Assembly: GCF_003696215.1 (NCBI RefSeq)
Contig: NZ_RFFG01000070.1
Coordinates: forward strand, 1 to 41,254
Origin: Actinomadura harenae
GTDB taxonomy: Bacteria > Actinomycetota > Actinomycetes > Streptosporangiales > Streptosporangiaceae
Length of the DNA: 41,254 bases
Direction: 5' to 3'
Shown here piece by piece: positions 1-6,036 of the stretch. The translations under genes and the position numbers were made by a program. Position 1 is the stretch's first letter. The number at the start of each line of letters is the position of its first letter. The notes under the pieces are model-generated. The model had not been told where the DNA came from and made no database searches. It saw nothing but the letters and a program-made list of their open reading frames with translations.

Positions 1-428
1 ATCACGACCTGCATGTTCACCGAGAACCGGTAGTTCTTACTGGAGGCGGTGATGGTCCGGTCGTGGGTCGGGACCAGTGTGCCGTCCACGATCAGCACCG
101 TGTCGGGACCGTGCCGCCGAGCGGCCGGCTCCAAGGCCAGCAACGGCGCCAGGTGATCGACGATCCGGTGCGCGGCCGACTTGGAGACCCCGAACAGCAA
201 CGCGACCTGCCGCACCGTCAGGTTCGTCCGGTAGTACACCGCGATCAGCAACACCCGATCGGCCAGCGGCAGACCCCACCGGCGACCGGTCCCGGTCTGC
301 TCACCACCCCGGGCTGCAACGATCCTCACCAGACGACGGAACCGCCGAACCGACAACCCCGTGAACGTCGGCACCCACACCTGGTCATCCGCACAGAACA
401 CCCGCTCCACACCAAGATCATCGCGCAC
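1..428 (-). CDS. Transposase, DDE_Tnp_4 type, N-terminal part (3' end outside window)
   Basis: This is the N-terminal 142 residues of a DDE transposase that catalyses movement of the flanking insertion sequence. The reading frame opens with a GTG (VRDDLGVERVF) close to the element end. A helix-turn-helix lies around residues 60-85 (TVRQVALLFGVSKSAAHRI), followed by LIVDGTLVPTHDRT, which holds the expected first catalytic aspartate of the DDE triad. The remaining catalytic residues would lie past the left edge, so activity cannot be judged. The arrangement, an HTH_Tnp_4-like region then a DDE_Tnp_4 domain, is that of actinobacterial IS5-family transposases. The start codon is uncertain because no good ribosome binding site is visible. 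Confidence 0.75.
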   Translation of the reverse strand, partial: MRDDLGVERVFCADDQVWVPTFTGLSVRRFRRLVRIVAARGGEQTGTGRRWGLPLADRVLLIAVYYRTNLTVRQVALLFGVSKSAAHRIVDHLAPLLALEPAARRHGPDTVLIVDGTLVPTHDRTITASSKNYRFSVNMQVV

Positions 429-454
429 AGCACCCGACCGTTACGGGACAACCC
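1..454 (-). mobile_element. End of an IS5-type insertion sequence (rest lies beyond the left edge)
   Basis: The transposase-coding end of an insertion sequence occupies the left edge. Read on the minus strand, the element seems to begin with GGGTTGTCCCGTAACGG (438-454), which would be its terminal inverted repeat; the partner repeat is outside the window. The flanking bases CTAA fit the YTAR-type target of the IS427 subgroup of IS5, but this is an inference. The neighbouring small secreted gene runs straight into this end and stops a few codons inside it, which marks the insertion point. Confidence 0.65.
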
Positions 455-638
455 TTAGCGTCACGGTCTGGACGCAGTCCTTCCATGGTTCGCCGTAGCC
501 CATTACGAACACTTCGGTGCCGATTTCGGCCAATTTGGTGCCGATATCGGCCGACTCGGCGGACGCGGCGGTCCCCCAGGCCACCACTGCTGCCAGCGCG
601 CCAGACAAGACACCTCCGGCCTTCCAGAAAACCCTCAT
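441..638 (-). pseudogene. Small secreted protein truncated by the insertion sequence
   Basis: The ATG is preceded by a purine-rich AGAGAGAAGG. The product starts MRVFWKAGG followed by a hydrophobic stretch ending in WGTAASAES, a clear signal peptide, so it was made for export. The mature part is short (ADIGTKLAEIGTEVF and on to KDCVQTVTL). The frame then enters the insertion sequence and stops after RVVP, so the last residues come from the element. The original protein was almost certainly longer. No function can be assigned. It may still be expressed as a 65-residue exported peptide, because promoter and start are intact. Confidence 0.6.
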
Positions 639-1317
639 GTTGCCTTCTCTCTTTGGTCGGGCCGGATCCTTCGACTTCCCGAACGGCGCATTCGCGGCGC
701 GGGCACCTCTGCCCTCCGGGGGTGAGCACCACAACACCCAGCGGTCCGTGCCGCTCGCGACCAGCACTGTAATTGGGATAAAAGCCTGCCCAGCGTGCAC
801 AACGTGCGGGTCTTGTTGATCATCTATGCGAGGACGCTTGAAGGCGCGATGGTTGAGCCTGTGCAGGCACGAAAAGCCAGAACCGGGCCAATCTCGACAC
901 TCGGTGAGACCGCTGGAAGGTGCCCGGGAAGGGCCGCGTCGGGAGGCCGGTGCGGCGATGGGGTAGGGCCATGTTCATCGCGAGATTGACGCCCTCCGAG
1001 GTGGCGGACACACACGAGCCGAGACTGGTCGGGACAGGCCCCACGCTGCTGTGTCTCGTCGACGTCACCGCCCCCACAGACGTGCAACCGTCGCTCAAGC
1101 CACGCGCAGACGTCCCTGCTTCTCGCGATCACAACCACCCGTCTCCTCCAGGAGGCTGAGTGCTCTCGTGTTTCGCTCGTGGCTCGCCGCAGCAGCCTCA
1201 TGTGTCGCTGACGCAACACCCCTATCGCGATCACAGTCAGTGACTCAGTGATCGCGACCGTGATCTCCTGTGGTCGCCGCCGTTCCGGGCGGCCTCTTCC
1301 CCCGCCCAGGAGGTCCC
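639..1317. other. Long intergenic stretch
   Basis: I see no convincing gene in this stretch. Short open frames exist on both strands but have no recognisable domains, ribosome binding sites or normal codon bias. It should hold the promoter of the truncated secreted gene on its left. On its right, ahead of the nuclease gene, lie repeated TCGCGATCAC motifs described separately. Confidence 0.5.
1225..1257. promoter_or_regulatory. Inverted repeat with TCGCGATCAC arms upstream of the nuclease gene
   Basis: TCGCGATCAC (1225-1234) is matched by its exact inverse GTGATCGCGA (1248-1257), a 10-bp perfect inverted repeat with a 13-base centre. A further direct copy, TCGCGATCACA, sits at 1123-1133. The repeat is about 60 bases upstream of the nuclease start, so it is a candidate operator. 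A hairpin role is possible but there is no T-run. Confidence 0.45.
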
Positions 1318-2016
1318 GTGGCTCGCCGTCCTGCCCGCGCCCTGCTCGCCACCGCCGCTCTCACCGCAGCGCTGGCATCCCCGATGACCGCCACGGCTGC
1401 GTCCGCGGTCACGGCCTCGCCAGCACGCTCAGGGCGCGGCCCTGCGGGACAGGGCCCCATCGATGCTGCTCCGTGCGCCGAGCACCTCAAGCCCAACGCG
1501 ACCTACCGCGCGGACGGCGCGACGTACCGGACCGACGCTCAGGGCCGCCCTGAGCACGCCGAGGCCGCCGACGTAACCCATAGCGAGGCCGTGCGCGGGT
1601 CCTGCCAGGGCAAGGTGGGCCACATGTCTGGCACGACGGGCTACGACGGCGGGCATTTGATCGCGGCCACGCTCCATGGCGTGGACAGGAGATATGACCT
1701 CGTTCCGCAGTGGGCCAGCGTCAATCGCGGCGTCTTTCAGCACCTGGAGGCCGGGGCCAAGCGGTGCCTGAAGGCGCCCGGCGGCCGGATCCTGCACTAC
1801 CGGATCCGGGTCAGCTACCCGGACGATGTGACGCTCGTACCCGACGCTTTTCACGCGGACGTGGAGGTCGTCACCGCTGGACACGATCGGCAGGACATCA
1901 AGCTGACCTTCCCCAACCGCCAGCTCGTCGGCGGTGAGGGCGGGCGCCTGCGCGGCACCTACGAGCGGCAGTATCTCGGCGCCGGGTGTGGCAAGCCGGA
2001 GCCCACCACCCACTGA
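1318..2016 (+). CDS. Secreted DNA/RNA non-specific endonuclease (Endonuclease_NS_2-like)
   Basis: The start is the GTG four bases after a perfect AGGAGG, which gives a 232-residue protein with an Arg-rich start and a signal peptide ending near TATAASA. The mature part has YDGGHLIAATL, which resembles the DRGH-type catalytic motif of the His-Me finger non-specific nucleases, followed by DLVPQWASVNRGVFQHLE, where the Asn would help bind the metal. This matches the Endonuclease_NS_2 group, whose members cut DNA and RNA and are common as secreted or toxin nucleases. Two cysteines in the mature part (CAEHL and the C-terminal GAGCGK) could form a disulfide. It stands alone on the plus strand and ends ahead of a bidirectional terminator. 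No immunity gene is obvious beside it on the same strand. Confidence 0.75.
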   Translation: MARRPARALLATAALTAALASPMTATAASAVTASPARSGRGPAGQGPIDAAPCAEHLKPNATYRADGATYRTDAQGRPEHAEAADVTHSEAVRGSCQGKVGHMSGTTGYDGGHLIAATLHGVDRRYDLVPQWASVNRGVFQHLEAGAKRCLKAPGGRILHYRIRVSYPDDVTLVPDAFHADVEVVTAGHDRQDIKLTFPNRQLVGGEGGRLRGTYERQYLGAGCGKPEPTTH

Positions 2017-2109
2017 TGTAGGTCGTCAAGATTCCAGGCGCCCGCGTCCTCACCTGCCTGTGGCCCGCCGTTGCCTCTGCCGCTCTGCGTGAAGCTGGAG
2101 ATGATGCAC

Positions 2110-2144
2110 GAACAGCTCCACCTTGATACAAGATGGAGCTGTTC
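2110..2144. terminator. Bidirectional terminator between convergent genes
   Basis: GAACAGCTCCA pairs perfectly with TGGAGCTGTTC (11 bp). After one C-A mismatch the stem continues with CTTG/CAAG around an ATA loop. It sits between the nuclease gene ending on the plus strand and the minus-strand gene ending at 2161, so it probably stops transcription from both sides. Confidence 0.7.
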
Positions 2145-2160
2145 GCGTCGGCCAGACTGA

Positions 2161-2745
2161 CTATGGGCGCTTTCGCCCCATGGGGTCGGCCTGTGCCCCT
2201 CCGGTGTCCATCAGGGGCGGCATGCCGGTCGGATCCGGCGGCAGGGCACGCAGATGATCACCTGCTGCATCGCGTGTTTGATGTACGACCTCAGGATCTC
2301 CGTTGCCGGGCCAAGCGACGATGAGGTACTCCTCCACGATATCGCTGGCGGAGCGGACTGTTTCGACCCCGAGGCCAGCGTCACGGCCCCGTGCGTGAAC
2401 GCGAACGCGGTAGGGACCTGGGTCAGCGTCCGCCAGGTTGGGCAGCTGGGGCCCTTCGATCGCCCCGCCATGCACCCCGAACCGCCCGCTGGGAGCGTGG
2501 AAAGCGATATCGACTACCTCGTCCCAACCAGGGAGGAGCGAGGGGGGAGGTCCTTGACGGGGTGCCACCGCGACCTGGACGAAGCCGTCGAGGGTCCCGG
2601 TGCAGATGCACGCGGCTCCGTCTCCGAGGATGCCGACGAGCCCGTTGCTGCCGGCCGAGTAGAGGAGCGGCACCCTGGTCGAGGGGTCGACCAGGTAGAA
2701 CTGCCCGTCACTTACGCTAAGGGCCGTGGTCACTGGCTCTGGCAC
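2161..2745 (-). CDS. Putative ComJ-like inhibitor of the adjacent NucA/NucB nuclease
   Basis: The GTG start has GGGAGG eight bases upstream and gives 194 residues without signal peptide or membrane segment, so the protein is cytoplasmic. Family assignment is by eye: the N-terminal TALSVSDGQFYLVDP, the middle VVDIAFHAPSGRFGV and the late GPYRVRVHARGRD plus EEYLIVAWPG follow the same order as the blocks of Bacillus ComJ (Nin), the known inhibitor of the competence nuclease NucA. It lies 35 bases behind a NucA/NucB-domain nuclease gene on the same strand, which is the position expected of an inhibitor or immunity gene. The inhibitor role is inference. Otherwise it is an unassigned actinobacterial protein. 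Confidence 0.55.
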   Translation of the reverse strand: MPEPVTTALSVSDGQFYLVDPSTRVPLLYSAGSNGLVGILGDGAACICTGTLDGFVQVAVAPRQGPPPSLLPGWDEVVDIAFHAPSGRFGVHGGAIEGPQLPNLADADPGPYRVRVHARGRDAGLGVETVRSASDIVEEYLIVAWPGNGDPEVVHQTRDAAGDHLRALPPDPTGMPPLMDTGGAQADPMGRKRP

Positions 2746-2780
2746 GTCAAGGACCTCCCGATCATTGGGTAGCGGTGAGT

Positions 2781-4103
2781 CTATGGGACGATCTTGACCC
2801 AGAACGCATCCCCATCGAGCATTCGGTTCTCCGCATACCAATTCTTACGGTATGCCCCCTCCGCTCGATTGTCTCTGAAATCGATCAACTCCCAGTGGGA
2901 GTCGCCGTAACCTTCCAAGGCGGCACCCTGGTAGGTGGCGGCGAAGGGGTATTCGTCGCAGTCCATTCCTGTCGGGCGCGGATTCGGTGCCGCTTTGCAG
3001 GCTTCGGTGCGGTTCTTGTTCGCCAGTGTTTCATCAGCAAGTCGGTTCAGAGCTTTGTCTTTTGCTCCGCCGGTGTACAGGCCCCAGTGATTGGCGGTGG
3101 CGATTTGTGCCCTTTCGATGTGCGCTGCAGTCTTGGTGGCTGTGCCGGTCGTCTTGGACAGAGTGTAGAAGGGCCAGAAGTCATGGAAGACGCAGCCGCC
3201 GGCGTCATTGGGAGTGTTCGGGTCCGCGGTGGGGAGTCGCTTGTCGCAGCGGATCGACTCGGAATCGTGCTCGCTGACGTACGGCGGGTTGTCGGTCAGG
3301 GGATGGTGGAGTGAGATGGAGGTGGTCATGAAGTGGAACAGGGCGTCGCTCTTGCTGTCGCTTGCGATGGGCGACGAGTTGAACTGGGCGAAGCCGGTCC
3401 AGGGCTGACCGAGGAGTAGCTCCTGCTGGAATGACCCACCGGAAGCGTAATCGTCGGCGCATTTGGAGCCAGAGCAGCGAACGTTCACGGTGGCCGTGAG
3501 TCCGGTCGTCGCCAGCCCGGTAGCCTCGGTCATTTTGACCTTGACCGTGCGGTTGAAGTGTGGGGCCTTCCAGCCGAGTTGGTCGAAGCTGTCGACTTGG
3601 ACTGTGGCGGTTCCGACGAGCTTCGGAGGCTCCTCCGGCTTTGGACGGGTCCAGAGTTCGTAGACGACCCATCCCGTCTGGCAGTCGACTACTCGGGAGA
3701 CGATTTTGGATCCGAGAGCGCCGCACCCCGCTGGGAGGGGGTCGGTTCCATCGTCGGGATCTAGCCCGACCGCGATGTTGGACTTGATGTCCCTGGGCGA
3801 CGTGATGAAGTCAGCGCAGCTGATGAGGCCCGCCTTAGGGCCTGCGGTCTTGCTGGCCTTCGTGGCCCGCTCCTTGACCGTGCTGCAACTCTGCGTCTGG
3901 TCCGGCTTGGGCTGGGGTCGCCAGTTCTTCTGGACTCCCGCCTTGAGTTCCTCGGGAACTTGCGTTCTGGCCGGAGGGGCTTTCGGTGAGGGGGTGGGGG
4001 GCGTCGTTGTGGCCAATGCGCCGGTGGCGGTCGAGGTGACCATGGCTATGGCAGCCGCACCGGCGGCGATTCCTCTGGCCAGCCGTCTGGTTGTTTCCTT
4101 CAT
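2781..4103 (-). CDS. Secreted protein with C-terminal NucA/NucB deoxyribonuclease domain
   Basis: The 440-residue product begins with a signal peptide (MKETTRRLARG, hydrophobic core, ATGALA) and a proline/threonine-rich linker (TTTPPTPSPKAPPARTQ). A long middle region with several cysteines follows, unassigned. The C-terminal sixty residues carry DCDEYPFAAT (381-390) and later FRDNRAEG, the conserved acidic/Glu and Asn-Glu blocks of the NucA/NucB family (DNase_NucA_NucB), so the protein should cut DNA outside the cell. The family includes Bacillus NucA and sporulation NucB, and the domain also occurs as a toxin tip. Upstream, 42 bases away, is an I36-type inhibitor; downstream is a candidate ComJ-like inhibitor. 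The three probably form one operon for a secreted nuclease and protection from it. Confidence 0.8.
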   Translation of the reverse strand: MKETTRRLARGIAAGAAAIAMVTSTATGALATTTPPTPSPKAPPARTQVPEELKAGVQKNWRPQPKPDQTQSCSTVKERATKASKTAGPKAGLISCADFITSPRDIKSNIAVGLDPDDGTDPLPAGCGALGSKIVSRVVDCQTGWVVYELWTRPKPEEPPKLVGTATVQVDSFDQLGWKAPHFNRTVKVKMTEATGLATTGLTATVNVRCSGSKCADDYASGGSFQQELLLGQPWTGFAQFNSSPIASDSKSDALFHFMTTSISLHHPLTDNPPYVSEHDSESIRCDKRLPTADPNTPNDAGGCVFHDFWPFYTLSKTTGTATKTAAHIERAQIATANHWGLYTGGAKDKALNRLADETLANKNRTEACKAAPNPRPTGMDCDEYPFAATYQGAALEGYGDSHWELIDFRDNRAEGAYRKNWYAENRMLDGDAFWVKIVP

Positions 4104-4145
4104 GATCCTGCCCTGGTGTGAGGTCTACGGGTGCCGTCTGGCGAA

Positions 4146-4667
4146 CTAGGGGCAGTAGGTCAGGAAGGAATCGGCCTTGTTGTATGCGGCGCTTCCGACG
4201 TTCGCTGCGGCGGCACCGGGGGCCATCGTCCAGAGCTGGGCGCGCGGGGAAACATCCTCGTCGTATACCTTGACGGTGTTTTTGGACAGGTTGGTCCACG
4301 AGGAGGTCTTGTTGCCGAACCCGTAGTCAGTGAGGTACTGCCAGCCGCCGCAGTCGCGGAAGGTGAGCATGCGACCGGTGAAGTCGGGACCGTCGAAGAA
4401 GCAATATGCGCCGGAAGCGCAGGTGTCGACCACGGTGGGGTTGCTCGGAATGCTGAGGATCACCTTGCCGTTCTTGTAGGTGATCTCATTGGGGCCGGTC
4501 TGCACGCCGCCGGGATGGGCGCGGAGTTGGTCGTTGATTTCGGTCTGGATGCTGTCGGGGGTGCCCGGGGTGGGAGTTGCCGCGAAGGCGGTGCTGGTTC
4601 CTGTGAGGATGGCCGTGCTCGCGATGAGCGCCAAGGGGAGCGTGCGGGTCAACGTGCGCGGATTCAT
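4146..4667 (-). CDS. Secreted peptidase inhibitor family I36-like protein
   Basis: Of three nearby ATGs I choose the last (MNPRTLTRTL), because a GAGGAG lies four to five bases upstream; the others overlap that site. The 173-residue product has a signal peptide ending in STAFA. Its C-terminal half, with CASGAYCFFDGPDFTGRML, FRDCGGW and SSWTNLSKNTVKVYDED, follows the crystallin-like pattern of the I36 family (SMPI-type metalloprotease inhibitors of actinomycetes). Cysteines are paired as in that fold. It is the first gene of the minus-strand group that continues into the NucA/NucB nuclease. A role in protecting the secreted nuclease from proteases is a guess. Many such proteins have no tested activity. 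Confidence 0.7.
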   Translation of the reverse strand: MNPRTLTRTLPLALIASTAILTGTSTAFAATPTPGTPDSIQTEINDQLRAHPGGVQTGPNEITYKNGKVILSIPSNPTVVDTCASGAYCFFDGPDFTGRMLTFRDCGGWQYLTDYGFGNKTSSWTNLSKNTVKVYDEDVSPRAQLWTMAPGAAAANVGSAAYNKADSFLTYCP

Positions 4668-5104
4668 CATTCTCCTCATGAAGAGGGAGCGCCCGGCGGG
4701 AAGGCGGTGGAGTTGATCTCCGCTGTGGAAGGTAGTTCGAGCCGCAGTTAAGGGCCAAGTGAGTGACAGGTAAAGCAATCTTTAACCTTCGCTGGCCTGG
4801 TTTGATCGAGAAAGCTCATGAGTCAGGTCAACCGGGCGACCGGGCTACCCGTCCGCGCACACGCGAGGTCTTGGAGAGGCTGGCGAGTCAAGGGCTGCAT
4901 ATGCCGGACAGGCGTCCGAAGCAAGGGCCCTCTGCATTCACGAAATGCCTGCTCAGAGATTTGGGCCACGATGGTGCGCCCACCTCCGAGCAGAGGCGGG
5001 TACGGCTCTGAACCAACGTCACCATTGGCGGCGGCGCAGACAGGGACGAAGCTGAACGGCCGGTCCTGATCGAGTGGAGTTAGCGGCGAGGCCAGGGCCT
5101 CTAC
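4668..5104. other. Intergenic stretch upstream of the I36/nuclease group
   Basis: No gene is convincing here. The bases just above the I36 gene, which are relatively A/T-rich (around 4765-4800), are the likely promoter of the minus-strand inhibitor-nuclease group. I cannot assign -35 and -10 boxes with confidence. Short plus-strand frames lack a ribosome binding site and recognisable content. Confidence 0.4.
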
Positions 5105-5344
5105 TCAGCAGCCCTCCGCCGCCGGGCGCTCCGCGAATTCGCCGAGGCTGAGGCCCTGTCCTTCGAGCGCCGCCTCAAGCTGCTGGACATCAGCGAGGTC
5201 CGCGACGATCGCGTCGTGCTGGGACAGGTGGATGATCTGCCGTCCGCCGAGTTCACGAATGTCGAACGCCCAGGCTCGCGGCCCCTCCCAACGCATCATG
5301 CCGTCAAAATATGCGCTGACCTGCGGGGACGCCAAGTTATCCAC
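5105..5344 (-). CDS. Small hypothetical protein
   Basis: The frame encodes MRWEGPRAWAFDIRELGGR followed by HLSQHDAIVADLADVQQLEAALE, a charged, helix-rich sequence with normal actinomycete codon use, which suggests a real short protein of 64-79 residues. The start is unclear: GTG (VDNLASPQ) is used here, and a pair of ATGs 45 and 48 bases further in is the alternative. Neither has a strong ribosome binding site. It is unassigned. It is divergent from the 31-residue membrane peptide gene that starts 51 bases away. Confidence 0.4.
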   Translation of the reverse strand: MDNLASPQVSAYFDGMMRWEGPRAWAFDIRELGGRQIIHLSQHDAIVADLADVQQLEAALEGQGLSLGEFAERPAAEGC

Positions 5345-5394
5345 AGTTCGCGGGCGCGCTGGTCCCGGAGTCCCGCGCCCGTGATGCTGGACGC

Positions 5395-5490
5395 ATGACC
5401 ATCGACCAGTGCACGCAGCTCTTGACCGGCCTCGTCCAGCTCGCCGGGGCGTTAGCCGGACTCGCCCTCGTCCTGGCGGAGCGCTGGTGA
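5395..5490 (+). CDS. 31-residue candidate membrane peptide
   Basis: This frame reads MTIDQCTQLLTGLVQL then AGALAGLALVLAERW, a short polar head followed by one hydrophobic helix of about 20 residues. Third codon positions are almost all G or C, as in real genes here, and it contains a TTA codon, which in actinomycetes can depend on the bldA tRNA. A strong hairpin terminator follows 12 bases after the stop. No clear ribosome binding site precedes the ATG, so translation would be weak or leaderless. Its role is unknown; single-helix peptides can be toxins or membrane-protein partners. Confidence 0.35.
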   Translation: MTIDQCTQLLTGLVQLAGALAGLALVLAERW

Positions 5491-5502
5491 CCCGAGAATG
5501 CT

Positions 5503-5533
5503 GCAGGCCCCCGGTTGATCGCCGGGGGCCTGC
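5503..5533. terminator. Bidirectional hairpin terminator
   Basis: GCAGGCCCCCGG pairs perfectly over 12 bp with CCGGGGGCCTGC around a 7-base loop. It separates the plus-strand small peptide gene from the convergent Nudix gene ending at 5545 and can serve both. T-runs are missing, as is common for actinomycete terminators. Confidence 0.75.
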
Positions 5534-5544
5534 GCTGTTGCGGG

Positions 5545-6018
5545 TCACACGCTGGTGGTTGCCCACCCGAACTCGTCGTACGGGCGGCCAGCGCTCCGGT
5601 TGGCGAGGGCCCGCCCGACGAAGTCGAGCGCATCACCCGGGAGTTCGTCCGGAGTCACCCAGACGAGCTCGGCGCACTTGTGCGGCTCGCAGATCCGCGG
5701 CATCCCATCCCACGCGCGGATGGTGAAGAACAGGTCGACGCGCGGTTCCTGGGAGAGTCGGAACATGGTGCCCGCGGGGGTGATCGAAGCGGGGTCCAGC
5801 TCGATGCCGAGCTCTTCACGGATCTCGCGGACGAGGCAGTCAATCGGGGTTTCGCCGAGGTCGACGTGTCCGGCGGGGAACGCGAGCTGGCCGTCGGCGT
5901 AGCCGGATCCGGCGCGGCGTGCGAGCAGGACGCGACCGGCCGGGTCGGTGAGGATGGCGTGAGCGGCGACCGGGTACCGGTCATGACGGGTGTCGAAGGT
6001 GTACTGGTCGCCGCTCAT
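5545..6018 (-). CDS. Nudix hydrolase (MutT-like)
   Basis: This 157-residue protein has a complete Nudix box at residues 50-72: G-x5-E-x7-REIREELGI, starting GHVDLGETP. The box binds the divalent metal used to cleave nucleoside diphosphates linked to other groups. The rest is a plain Nudix fold (PVAAHAILTDPAGRVLLARR at the front, RVDLFFTIRAWDG later) without extra domains, so a small nucleotide substrate is likely; the exact one cannot be read from sequence. GAGGAG five bases before the ATG fixes the start. It lies 18 bases after the ribonucleotide-reductase-like gene and should be its operon partner, probably acting on a nucleotide made or consumed by it, or removing damaged nucleotides. Confidence 0.9.
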   Translation of the reverse strand: MSGDQYTFDTRHDRYPVAAHAILTDPAGRVLLARRAGSGYADGQLAFPAGHVDLGETPIDCLVREIREELGIELDPASITPAGTMFRLSQEPRVDLFFTIRAWDGMPRICEPHKCAELVWVTPDELPGDALDFVGRALANRSAGRPYDEFGWATTSV

Positions 6019-6036
6019 AATTCTCCTCTTCGCTGG

